A stretch of DNA of 64,000 nucleotides from an uncultured Prevotella sp. (GTDB taxonomy: Bacteria; Bacteroidota; Bacteroidia; Bacteroidales; Bacteroidaceae), in contig CAMHAM010000012.1 in assembly GCA_946183415.1 (NCBI GenBank), positions 1 through 64,000 of the forward strand, read 5' to 3'. A program made the position numbers and the translations under genes. Below, piece by piece: positions 1 to 9,200 of the stretch. Under the pieces are notes generated by a model, which did no database searches, was not told the origin of the DNA, and was given only the letters and a program-made list of their open reading frames with translations. Each line of letters begins with the position of its first letter. Position 1 is the first letter of the stretch.

Positions 1-331
1 TCAGACTTATGAAACTATGTGCATGAACACAACCAGCTTTTCGGACTGAGCCTCTAAAACTAAGTGTTGGGGCCTGGCCCCAGAGTAAAGTGCTCACTAC
101 TCTTCGGTGAAACATTACACACAGAAAAAGGGAACCTTCTCAGGCTCCCTTTTTTTGAACCATTCACAATACAAAAATCTTATATTGTGGATGGAGAGCG
201 AATATTACTTTTCTCGCGAAAAATAAGATTCTTTTAATTAACCTTAATAATCTAATACCATGAAAAACACAATGCAAATATAGAAAGTTTTCTTAATATA
301 AGTTCAATTTTGTTGCTAAATGTGACCATAT
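1..331. other. Non-coding left edge with two hairpins and one GC-rich repeat copy
   Basis: No convincing gene is visible here. Bases 67-97 carry a copy of the GGGGCCTGGCCCC hairpin repeat that recurs near 53.0, 55.5 and 57.5 kb. A rho-independent terminator follows at 125-156. Bases 160-171 and 183-194 form a 12-bp stem with one T-G wobble and an 11-base loop; it lacks a T-tract, so its role is unknown. The rest is AT-rich spacer downstream of the minus-strand gene run that ends at 332. Confidence 0.6.
125..156. terminator. Rho-independent terminator, usable in both directions
   Basis: AAAAAGGGA (125-133) pairs with TCCCTTTTT (146-154), with further pairing inside the loop, and is followed by more T residues. 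The A-tract on one side and T-tract on the other mean it could end transcripts from either strand. It may terminate a plus-strand gene lying left of the window. Confidence 0.7.
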
Positions 332-829
332 TTAATATTTGTTCACGATTTCTTCATCCTTTTTAAGAATCGTTTGCAAAATACATGCTTGAATTCGTTT
401 CTGTTGAACGTCGCTCAAAGGAGGGGTCACAGGCAGTTTTTTCCAGTCGGTGGTGAAATAGCTGACACGGCTTTGCCCATGGACGGAATCAGCGAGAAAG
501 GTCTCTACCATCACGACCACGTCGCTCACTGAGTCGACTGGAGCAGAGAGCGGCATCAGAAAGAGTTCTGCACGCAGCGAACTGCTCAGGCGGATGGAGA
601 GGCTATCACTGGAGAGTCCCAGCATCTCGCTTGTACCTCCAAAACGATTCTTCACCTCGGCCTTCATATTGGCGTCGAGGAAGTCGATGAAATCCAGCCG
701 GTTGTTCTGCGACAGGTATGGCATCAGCGAATCGGGCATCTGCTTGAAGACATCACGTATCTCCAAGCGCTGGCCCGACATCTGACTGGCCGTCAAGGCA
801 AGCAATGCTGCCATTATGACTCGTCTCAT
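332..829 (-). CDS. DUF3256 family secreted protein
   Basis: A 165-residue protein with an N-terminal signal peptide (positive MRR followed by an Ala/Leu-rich stretch ending near SGQ), so it is probably periplasmic. It resembles DUF3256, a family of unknown function that I know only from Bacteroidales. Its ATG overlaps the TGA of the upstream paaK gene (ATGA), so the two are translationally coupled, and it is the last gene of the minus-strand run starting at ileS. No catalytic motif is recognisable. The family assignment is from recall of sequence and context; the function is unknown. Confidence 0.8.
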   Translation of the reverse strand: MRRVIMAALLALTASQMSGQRLEIRDVFKQMPDSLMPYLSQNNRLDFIDFLDANMKAEVKNRFGGTSEMLGLSSDSLSIRLSSSLRAELFLMPLSAPVDSVSDVVVMVETFLADSVHGQSRVSYFTTDWKKLPVTPPLSDVQQKRIQACILQTILKKDEEIVNKY

Positions 830-2169
830 CCTTTGCGACTGGGTCTAAGATCCTTCACACGTACAGCCTTGCCCTCGCTCTGAGGCAGAGAACCTTTCTG
901 CACAAGCTTAACCTGAGGCGTGAGCAGAATCTCATCCTTCAGGGCGCGCTGGATGTCCTTCGCCATCTTCTGAATCTCAGGATAGATATCTGTGTTGAGG
1001 CCATCCAATTCTACCTCGACGGTCATCACGTCATTGTCGTCGATGGTCTCGAGGGTGATCAGGTAGTTGCTGCCAAGTCCTGGATACTGCACGAGGATCT
1101 TCTCAACCTGCATCGGGAATACGTTGACGCCCTTGATGATGAACATGTCATCGGTACGACCCTTGATGCGGTCGATACGACGGTGGGTACGTCCACACTT
1201 ACATGGTTCGGCAATGATACGGGTGAGGTCACGCGTGCGATAGCGCAGGATCGGCATCATATTTCGATCGAGCGTGGTAAGCACCATCTCGCCCATCTCG
1301 CCATCGGGTACAGGCTCGAGTGTGTCGGGATCGACAATCTCTACGATATAGTTGTCCTCCCAAAGGTGCATGCCCTCCTGATACTTGCACTCGAAAGCTA
1401 CACCAGGACCGTTCATCTCGGTCATACCAAACGAGTTATAGGCCTTGACGCCCAGCATGCGCTCGATGCGGCGACGCTGCTCTTCGGTATGGGGCTCTGC
1501 GCCGATGCAGAGCGTACGGAGCTTCGTTGATGCAGGATCGACACCTTCCTCACGGAACACCTCAGCCAGGCGAATGGCATAAGAAGGAATGGCGTGAAGA
1601 CAAGTGGTGCCAAAGTCCTTGATGAACTTAATCTGTCGCTTGGAATTGCCTGCGGCAGCAGGAACGGTCATAGCGCCAAGCCACTCTGCACCATACTGGA
1701 AGCCCAGACCGCCAGTGAACATACCGTATCCGCTGGAGTTCTGGAACACGTCGCTCTTACGGCAGCCCACCATATAGAGGTTACGGGCAATCATATTGGC
1801 CCACGAGCAGATGTCGTGCTCAGAATAGATAACGACACAAGGATTGCCTGTAGTACCACTGGTAGAGTGGATGCGCACAGCATCATCGAGATTTCCGCCT
1901 ACGAGACCAAATGGATAGTTGTCACGAAGGTCTTGCTTCGTAGTAAACGGAATCTTACGAAGGTCGTCGAGCGAGTTGATGGAATCGGCTGTGATGCCAT
2001 GATCACCCAGACGCTTCTTGTAGAAAGGAGACTTCAAGGCGATGTTGATGCTCTCCTTCAGTTTCTTAACCTGCAGCTGCTCAAGCTGCTCTCTTGGCAT
2101 CGTCTCTAACTCCGGCTGCCAATACTCACCATCAGGTTTGATGGTCGACATGATTTTCTCGTCGGTCAT
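826..2169 (-). CDS. paaK: Phenylacetate-CoA ligase family protein
   Basis: An adenylate-forming enzyme of the ANL superfamily, 447 residues, the usual length for PaaK-type ligases. The phosphate-binding loop STSGTTGNP is at residues 102-110, the A5-type motif NSFGMTEMNGPG lies further on, and the C-terminal domain carries the RIKGRTDDMFIIKGVNVFP hinge. The family makes aryl-CoA thioesters from phenylacetate-like acids with ATP. In Bacteroidales these ligases are usually linked to aromatic amino-acid fermentation via 2-oxoacid oxidoreductases, but none is present here, so the substrate is uncertain. MSTIK at residue 7 is an alternative start. It overlaps DUF3256 by four bases and follows rsmE by 42 bases. 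Confidence 0.93.
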   Translation of the reverse strand: MTDEKIMSTIKPDGEYWQPELETMPREQLEQLQVKKLKESINIALKSPFYKKRLGDHGITADSINSLDDLRKIPFTTKQDLRDNYPFGLVGGNLDDAVRIHSTSGTTGNPCVVIYSEHDICSWANMIARNLYMVGCRKSDVFQNSSGYGMFTGGLGFQYGAEWLGAMTVPAAAGNSKRQIKFIKDFGTTCLHAIPSYAIRLAEVFREEGVDPASTKLRTLCIGAEPHTEEQRRRIERMLGVKAYNSFGMTEMNGPGVAFECKYQEGMHLWEDNYIVEIVDPDTLEPVPDGEMGEMVLTTLDRNMMPILRYRTRDLTRIIAEPCKCGRTHRRIDRIKGRTDDMFIIKGVNVFPMQVEKILVQYPGLGSNYLITLETIDDNDVMTVEVELDGLNTDIYPEIQKMAKDIQRALKDEILLTPQVKLVQKGSLPQSEGKAVRVKDLRPSRKG

Positions 2170-2211
2170 AATCTCTATATTTTAATTTTTTCACTTCTCA
2201 CTCCACACTCC

Positions 2212-2928
2212 TCACTTTGCCAGCTGCATCATCATGATAGCACTCAGACCGGCAGTCTCTGTACGCAGACGGCTCGTGCCCAGATGTACAGACTTAAAGC
2301 CCTGCTCAATAGCCTCATTCACCTCATCGATAGAGAAGTCGCCCTCAGGACCTATCAAGACCGTAGCGTCCATACTATCCGAGGGCTCGCGCAGCTCATC
2401 AAAAAGATATGTTCTGGGAATCTCGTCGTAGCAATGGGCAATGTATCTGCGCCCTTCCTGATGCTCACAGATGAAATCCTTCAGCGATACAATCTCGTGG
2501 AGCTGGGGTTTCCAGGCCTTACGGCTCTGCTTGACTGCCGAGACGACAATCTTATCAAGACGAGGTATCTTAACAAGCTTACGCTCAGAGAACTTCGTAT
2601 TAATAAAGGATATCTCATCGACCCCGATCTCTGTAGCCTTCTCTACCAGCCACTCAATACGGTCAATCATCTTCGTAGGAGCGATGGCCAGATGTACTCG
2701 ACCTTCCCACGGACGCTCCTGAGGCAGTTGCTCCAGAATCTCATAATGACAGTGCTGAGTAGCTGCGATCGTGACCTGAGCACGATAGTAACAGCCCATG
2801 CCGTCCATCAGGAACATCTCGTCGCCAGCTTTCAGGCGTAGCACACGAAGCGCATGCATCGCCTCGTCAAGAGGCAACTCTGACTGATTGGCTGCATCGG
2901 GGACGAAAAAGTATCTTACTTCTTTCAT
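2212..2928 (-). CDS. rsmE: 16S rRNA (uracil-1498-N3)-methyltransferase RsmE
   Basis: A SPOUT-class methyltransferase that modifies U1498 in the decoding region of 16S rRNA. The length, 238 residues, is typical. The knot motifs are clear: LIGPEGDFS for the SAM-binding loop, and LGTSRLRTETA near the C-terminus. The N-terminal PUA-like RNA-binding part contains LRLKAGDEMFLMDGMG. The stop codon TGA lies inside a GTGA-type short repeat (about 2186-2218) that separates the gene from paaK, which suggests that the repeat was inserted at, or replaced, the original 3' end. The start is ATG, 15 bases after the permease stop. Confidence 0.95.
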   Translation of the reverse strand: MKEVRYFFVPDAANQSELPLDEAMHALRVLRLKAGDEMFLMDGMGCYYRAQVTIAATQHCHYEILEQLPQERPWEGRVHLAIAPTKMIDRIEWLVEKATEIGVDEISFINTKFSERKLVKIPRLDKIVVSAVKQSRKAWKPQLHEIVSLKDFICEHQEGRRYIAHCYDEIPRTYLFDELREPSDSMDATVLIGPEGDFSIDEVNEAIEQGFKSVHLGTSRLRTETAGLSAIMMMQLAK

Positions 2929-2943
2929 TTTTCTAACTACAAA

Positions 2944-4278
2944 TCATTTCTTTTCAGGATGGAACACCAGTGCAAAGGATACACCTACCACAAGGGCAAA
3001 TGCTGCGAAGATGAACCAGCACGTAGTCCAATCTCCCTGCAGATAGTCGTTCTCCCAGGAACAATAATGATTGACAATCTCGCCTGCAGCAAGGGTACCG
3101 ACAGTGGCACCGATACCGTTTGTCATCATCATGAACAGACCTTGGGCTGAGGCCTTGATCGATGGCTCACACTCCTGATCGACAAAGATACCACCTGAGA
3201 CATTGAAGAAGTCGAAAGCGACACCATAGACGATGCAAGAGAGGATGAACATGATCACACCTGGCATAGCTGGATTGCCAATGCCGAAGAATCCGAAACG
3301 GAACACCCACGCAAACATGGACATGAGCATCACCACCTTGATACCGTATCGCTTGAGGAAGAAAGGTATCAGCAGGATACACAGGGCCTCGCTGATCTGA
3401 GAGATACTCGACAGCAGCGTCGCATTGTTGGCTGCAAACGAATTGTAGACAGCAGGATCGGTACTGCCCTTAAAGCTCGTGATAAACGGTACTGCATAGC
3501 CGTTAGTCACCTGCAAGCACATACCCAGAAGAGCTGAGAAGACGAAGAACAGCGCCATCTTTCTGGTCTTGAAGAGTTTGAAGGCATTCAAGCCAAAGCT
3601 CTCCACCAACGACACTTTGCCCTGCTTCTTCATGAGCTCGCACGAAGGCAGCGTAAACGTGTAGAGGAACAGCACGATGCTCAGCAGACCTGAGACAAAG
3701 AACTGCATATAGGTGTACTGGAACTTATACGGATTCTCTGCAAACGTCAGGGTGAAGGCGATTCCATCTTGTGAAGCTTCGCCAGAACTCCAGACAGAGC
3801 AGTTGACAAACCACATGGTCATGATGAAGCCGACAGTACCCAGCACACGGATGGGAGGAAACTCCTTCACAGTATCCATATTATTCTTCTTCATAATGGT
3901 GAAGGCCGTCGTGTTTGCCAATGCGATAGTAGGCATGTAGAAAGCCACGCTCAGCGTATAGAAAGCGATGAACATCCATTTGTCGGGAAGCTCGTGGCCA
4001 AAACCTGCTTCCACGCCAAGCCACCAGCAGCCAAGCATGAATCCGCCTGCCAGCAGATGGCACAGCCCCAACAAGCGCTGAGGTTGGATGAAACGGTCAG
4101 CGACAATACCCATCAGTGTTGGCATGAAAATACTCACAATGCCCTGGATAGCATAGAACCAGGAAATCTTGTCGCCAAGTCCTGCACGTCCCAAGTAGTT
4201 GCCCATACAGGTAAGGTAAGCTCCCCATACGGCAAACTCAAGGAAATTCATCAGTGCTAAACGAAATTTCAGATTCAT
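2944..4278 (-). CDS. Nucleoside permease, MFS (NupG/XapB type)
   Basis: A membrane transporter of about 12 helices in the nucleoside:H+ symporter branch of the major facilitator superfamily. The opening MNLKFRLALMNFLEFAVWGA is the family's characteristic first helix, followed by a Gly-rich second helix and loop (GIVADRF). I chose the internal ATG giving MNLKF because this matches homologues; two further ATGs upstream (first at 4287) would add MMI. It probably imports nucleosides for salvage across the inner membrane. It lies 18 bases after the DUF4296 lipoprotein gene and is probably co-transcribed with it. Which nucleosides are carried cannot be read from sequence. Confidence 0.9.
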   Translation of the reverse strand: MNLKFRLALMNFLEFAVWGAYLTCMGNYLGRAGLGDKISWFYAIQGIVSIFMPTLMGIVADRFIQPQRLLGLCHLLAGGFMLGCWWLGVEAGFGHELPDKWMFIAFYTLSVAFYMPTIALANTTAFTIMKKNNMDTVKEFPPIRVLGTVGFIMTMWFVNCSVWSSGEASQDGIAFTLTFAENPYKFQYTYMQFFVSGLLSIVLFLYTFTLPSCELMKKQGKVSLVESFGLNAFKLFKTRKMALFFVFSALLGMCLQVTNGYAVPFITSFKGSTDPAVYNSFAANNATLLSSISQISEALCILLIPFFLKRYGIKVVMLMSMFAWVFRFGFFGIGNPAMPGVIMFILSCIVYGVAFDFFNVSGGIFVDQECEPSIKASAQGLFMMMTNGIGATVGTLAAGEIVNHYCSWENDYLQGDWTTCWFIFAAFALVVGVSFALVFHPEKK

Positions 4279-4296
4279 AATCATCAAGTTTGTTGG

Positions 4297-5193
4297 TTAA
4301 AATTTAGTTATTCTACGTGGCTTGCCCAGAGGCGTCTTGTCTATCTGCACGCTATCAGCAGCCTGAGGACTGGCTGTACGCAGGGTATCGGACTTCACAC
4401 TGTCAGCCTTCGATTTCTCCTCCTGATGATGGTGGAAACGCACCAGCTGAATACGGTCGACAGACAACAGACAGATATCATTCGACTGGTTGTTGTCCAG
4501 ATGCTGATTCAACGCGATATAGCCACATATCTCCTTCACACGTTCTGGACAGCTGGGAATCCTCATCGTCGTAACGCCAAAGCCAGAGACTGGCTGATTA
4601 CGCGTGATGACACTATCGTTCATATACGTGACAGACAGATAAGCATCAGCACCACGAGGACTTCCTTGCGTCAGGAACGTATTGGCAAACGTCATGAGGA
4701 AGCTGTCGCCTGCATGGAAGGCAGTGTCACCCTTCACACGGAACTGCAGATAATTATACGGACGGAAGGGAACAAGCATCTGTCGCCTGCTACCCTCCCA
4801 GATGTCTGTCGTGTCGCCACTTGTCGACTGTGTCATATAACGCTCTACCTCGCTCACTGAGGCTCCCAGCAAAAGTGCCTCGTCGCTAAGACGCTCCTGA
4901 ACACGCTTATAGATATCGATGAAACGATCGGAACGGTAATAATAATAATGGAGCGACGAGTCGAACTGCTCGCTGGTGACATGATGCTTCTTCAGTACGG
5001 CCTCATAATAGAGGTGGCTGTTGTAGGAGTTGTTCTCAACGCCCATAGCCATACCCTGCGCCACATGATAGTCATAGAGGATATCCTCCATCTCGTCGGG
5101 TTGGATATACTGAGGCGGATCTGTTGGCTTACATGCCTGAAAAAGCTGTAAGCCCACAAATGCCAACACCAGATATCTGCAACCTCGTATCAT
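4297..5193 (-). CDS. DUF4296 domain lipoprotein
   Basis: A 298-residue predicted lipoprotein: the N-terminal hydrophobic stretch ends at FQAC, a lipobox with Cys near residue 20. The segment after it (EMEDILYDYHVAQGMA) matches the DUF4296 domain, known from Bacteroidetes and of unknown function. The C-terminal 50 residues are Lys/Ser/Asp-rich and likely disordered. Its start overlaps the lspA stop (ATGA). It is therefore made coupled to the lipoprotein signal peptidase that would process it, an arrangement I infer to be conserved rather than functional proof. Confidence 0.85.
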   Translation of the reverse strand: MIRGCRYLVLAFVGLQLFQACKPTDPPQYIQPDEMEDILYDYHVAQGMAMGVENNSYNSHLYYEAVLKKHHVTSEQFDSSLHYYYYRSDRFIDIYKRVQERLSDEALLLGASVSEVERYMTQSTSGDTTDIWEGSRRQMLVPFRPYNYLQFRVKGDTAFHAGDSFLMTFANTFLTQGSPRGADAYLSVTYMNDSVITRNQPVSGFGVTTMRIPSCPERVKEICGYIALNQHLDNNQSNDICLLSVDRIQLVRFHHHQEEKSKADSVKSDTLRTASPQAADSVQIDKTPLGKPRRITKF

Positions 5194-5846
5194 GATTCCG
5201 ACTTTTCCACTTTTGAGGGGTCTTCGCCAAATGAGATACTGATCTGCTCGCGATAGAACAAAATCATCCAGACGACGCTGACACTAATGCTGGCATCAGC
5301 GAAATTGAAGACAGGACTGAAAAACACAAAGTGCTCGCCACCCACAAAGGGCATCCATAAAGGCCATTCCGTCTCAATCAGCGGGAAGTAGAACATATCG
5401 ACCACCTTACCCATCAACAAGGGTGCATAGCCTGTGCCAAAGGGGACGAAGTAAGAGACGTAATAGGGCGAAGACTCATTGAAGATCAGGCCATAGAACA
5501 GACAATCGATGAGATTGCCAGTAGCCCCTGCAAGTATCATCGCCAGACAGACGATGTAACCTGTAGGAGACTTACGCTTCACCTCAAGCCAGACGTAATA
5601 AGTCAGAGCCGCTATGGCCACGACACGGAAAAGCGACAGTAGAATCTTGCTGCCTAACTGCATGCCAAAGGCCATACCCATATTCTCAATGAAGGTGATA
5701 TAGAACCAGTCGGTGATCTGGATACTCTCGTGAAGACACATGGAAGTCTTTACCCAGATCTTGATGGCCTGGTCTATAAGCAGAATGGCGACTACTATCA
5801 GTGCCGCCAGTCTGCCCTTAGTCAAAAAAGGGCTTTGAGATGTCAC
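5190..5846 (-). CDS. lspA: Lipoprotein signal peptidase LspA
   Basis: An inner-membrane aspartyl peptidase that cleaves prolipoproteins before the lipidated cysteine. Family motifs are present: an Asp near the end of helix 1 (LLIDQAIKIW), GATGNLIDC with the first catalytic Asp, and FNFADASI with the second. At 218 residues it is longer than enterobacterial LspA because of a loop between helices, which is usual in Bacteroidetes. The start is GTG, not ATG: GTG overlaps the TGA stop of the DksA-like gene (GTGA), and no ATG occurs before the first helix. It sits in the ileS run, as in many bacteria. Confidence 0.95.
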   Translation of the reverse strand: MTSQSPFLTKGRLAALIVVAILLIDQAIKIWVKTSMCLHESIQITDWFYITFIENMGMAFGMQLGSKILLSLFRVVAIAALTYYVWLEVKRKSPTGYIVCLAMILAGATGNLIDCLFYGLIFNESSPYYVSYFVPFGTGYAPLLMGKVVDMFYFPLIETEWPLWMPFVGGEHFVFFSPVFNFADASISVSVVWMILFYREQISISFGEDPSKVEKSES

Positions 5847-6223
5847 TTCTTCTGGTTCATCTTTGACTCCACACTCAGCGTAGCGTGTGGAACAGCACGC
5901 AGACGTTCCTTAGGTATCAGCTTACCCGTCAGTCGATCGATGCCGTATGTCTTATTCTCGATTCTAACCAAAGCAGCCTTCAGTCCCTGAATGAACTTCT
6001 GCTGACGAGCTGCCATAGAGATCAGTTCTTCTTTTGTCTGTGTAGCACTACCCTCCTCTAACGCCTTATAGGTAGGTGATGTGTCATCAACATCATTAGA
6101 GTCTTGATTGGTTAATACGCCCATCATCTGATCATAGTCGCGCTTAGCAAGGGCCAATTTCTCATTAATAATCTGACGGAACTCCTCGAGCTCTTCGTCA
6201 GTGTAACGTGTCTTCTCTGCCAT
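5843..6223 (-). CDS. TraR/DksA-type protein lacking the zinc-finger cysteines
   Basis: A 126-residue protein with an N-terminal helical coiled-coil region and a C-terminal TGKLIPKERLRAVPHAT segment, the signature of the DksA/TraR zinc-finger fold. DksA binds RNA polymerase through its secondary channel and tunes initiation during stringent response. Here the positions normally held by zinc-binding cysteines are Asp (YGIDRLTGK) and Ser (ATLSVESK), and the protein contains no cysteine at all. It must therefore fold without zinc, as some cysteine-poor DksA2 proteins do. It lies between ileS (33-base gap) and lspA (overlap). Confidence 0.88.
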   Translation of the reverse strand: MAEKTRYTDEELEEFRQIINEKLALAKRDYDQMMGVLTNQDSNDVDDTSPTYKALEEGSATQTKEELISMAARQQKFIQGLKAALVRIENKTYGIDRLTGKLIPKERLRAVPHATLSVESKMNQKK

Positions 6224-6256
6224 AATTCAGTTTATTGTTATTGATATTATTGATTG

Positions 6257-9200
6257 TTATTGTTTTGTCACTTTAATGTTGAGCTTGAAGTCATCGAACT
6301 CAATCTCCTGACCATCATTAGGTTGCAGTGAGATATTGTCTGCAAGAACCTGTGTCTTAATATAGTCAGCAAAACTGTCGACAGCCTTCTGAACATCGTC
6401 GTTAGGAGCTATGGTCACATTGATACGATCGGTAATCTCAAGACCACTCTCCTTACGGATATTCTGAATACGATTGATCAGCTCACGAGCCATACCCTCG
6501 TTCTTCAGCTCATCGGTAAGCTCTACCTCGAGTGCAACAGTAAGGTTACCCTCGTTGGCTACCAGCCAGCCTGGAATATCCTCGCTGATAATATCGACAT
6601 CGGCTGCCTCGACGGTGATGTCTTGACCTTCGACATTGAGGGCGATGAAGCCCTGCTTCTCGAGATCAGCAATCTGCTCCTGACTCAGGGCGTCCATGGC
6701 AGCAGCCACACTCTTCATGAGCTTGCCGAACTTCTTACCCATCGTACGGAAGTTACACTTCACCTTCTTGACAAGTACACCGGCTCCCTCAACGAAACGA
6801 AGTTCCTTCACGTTCACCTCGTTCATAATCAGGTCTTTGACAGCCTCGATGTGCTTCTTCTGATCGGCATCGACAGCAGGAATCATGATAGCCTGCAGTG
6901 GCTGACGAACCTTGATGTTCACCTTGCGACGCAGGGCGAGCACCATTGAAGTGATCTTCTGTGCCATCTGCATGCGTGCTTCAAGATCCTTGTCAATCTG
7001 AGCTTCATCAGCTACAGGGAACTTATCGAGATGAACAGAATCGAGCTGGCCACCCAGATCCTTATACAGTTGGTCGGCATAGAACGGTGCAAACGGTGCC
7101 AACAGCTTGGCAACAGTCATCAGACAGGTATAGAGCGTCTGATAAGCTGAGAGCTTGTCCTCGCTCATCTCCTTACCCCAGAAACGTTTGCGGTTCAGGC
7201 GAACGTACCAGTTAGAGAGGTCATCGTTCACGAAAGCATCAATAAGGCGACCTGCACGTGTGGGATCGTAGCCATCGAGCTCTGCCTCTACACCCTTGAT
7301 GAGCGTATTCAGGCAAGAGAGAATCCAACGGTCGATCTCTGGACGCTTGTCGAATGCCACTTGCGCTGCAGCAGGGTCGAAACCATCTACATTGGCATAC
7401 AGCGCAAAGAAGCTATACGTATTATATAAGGTGCCAAAGAACTTACGACGCACTTCGTCAACGCCCTCTGGGTCGAACTTCAAGTTATCCCATGGCTCTG
7501 AATTGGTCATCATATACAGACGAACGGCATCTGAACCATACTTCTCGATCATATCGAACGGATTGACCACGTTGCCCACGTGCTTTGACATCTTGTTGCC
7601 CTTCGCATCAAGCACCAGTCCTGAAGAAATCACATTCTTGAAGGCTACTGAGTCGAAGATCATCGTAGCTATGGCATGCAAGGTGAAGAACCACCCACGA
7701 GTCTGATCCACTCCCTCGTTGATGAAGTCGCATGGAAAAGCAATGCCCTTGTCAATCAGATCCTTATTCTCAAACGGATAGTGAACCTGAGCATAAGGCA
7801 TAGAACCAGAATCGAACCAGACATCAATCAAGTCAGTCTCACGCTTCATGGGCTTGCCACTCTCTGAGACGAGTATGATATTGTCGACGTATGGACGATG
7901 AAGATCAATCTTATCATAGTTCTCCTTCGACATGTCACCAGGCACGAAGCCATTATCTTTCAAGGGGTTCGAGGCCATAAATCCAGCCTTGACAGCCTTT
8001 TCGATCTCGCTGTAGAGTTCCTCAACAGAGCCAATGCAAATTTCCTTGCCATCCTCGTCGCGCCAAATAGGAAGTGGTGTTCCCCAGAAACGTGAACGAG
8101 AGAGGTTCCAGTCGTTCAGGTTCTCAAGCCAGTTTCCGAAACGGCCAGTACCTGTTGATTCAGGCTGCCAGTTGATGGTCTTGTTGAGTTCGAACATACG
8201 GTCCTTCTTAGCTGTAGAGCGAATGAACCATGAGTCGAGCGGATAGTAAAGCACGGGCTTATCTGTACGCCAGCAGTGAGGATAGTTGTGTACGTGCTTC
8301 TCAATTTTCAGTGCCGTACCCTCCTGCTTCATCTCCATACAGATCACGATATTCAGATCCTCTGCCTTTGCAGCAGCCTGCTCGTCGTACTTACCATCCT
8401 TATTGAATTCAGGTGCATAGGCATTCTTTACATAGTCGCCAGCGTGGTGACCATATCCAGCCTTATCCACACACTTCTTGATGAAGTTATTATCGAGCTC
8501 GTCCATCACATAGTACTTACCCTGAAGGTCGACCATCGGACGTGTCTCACCTTTCTTATTTATAAGGAACAGGCTTGGGATATGTGCATCCTTAGCCACC
8601 TTGGCATCGTCGGCACCAAAGGTAGGAGCGATATGCACGATACCTGCACCATCCTCAGTAGTGACATAATCACCAGGAATCACACGGAAAGCCTCGCTCT
8701 CCATCTCGACGAACTGATCCTTGCCATTCTCGCCACTAAACACCTTCTCAGGGTGAGCAGCAGCATATGCCTTCACGTAGTCGGCTGCATTCTGATCGAG
8801 TTTAGCCGACGGCTTTACCCAAGGCATCAGCTGCTGATACTTCATACCAACGAGCTCTTCACCCGTATAGCGACCTACGATGCGATAAGGTACGAATTTC
8901 TTACCCTTGTTATATTCAGGCATCTCACCACCATCGGTGATATTACCCTCTGGAGCCAGATAGGCATTCAGACGACTCTCTGCCAAGATGATGGTGATTT
9001 TCTCGCCGTTATATGCGTTGTAAGTCTCAACAGCCACATAGTCGATCTTTGGTCCGACACAGAGGGCTGTGTTTGAAGGCAATGTCCAAGGTGTGGTTGT
9101 CCAAGCTACGAAATAAGGAGTACCCCACTTCGTCCACTCTTCCTTAGGATTCAGTGCCTTGAACAGAGCTGTAACAGTGGTATCCTTCACATCGCGATAG

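Noticed and set aside
8276..9076. 266-codon plus-strand open frame
   Set aside because: It lies antisense to the well-supported ileS gene and has no family resemblance; a compositional shadow.
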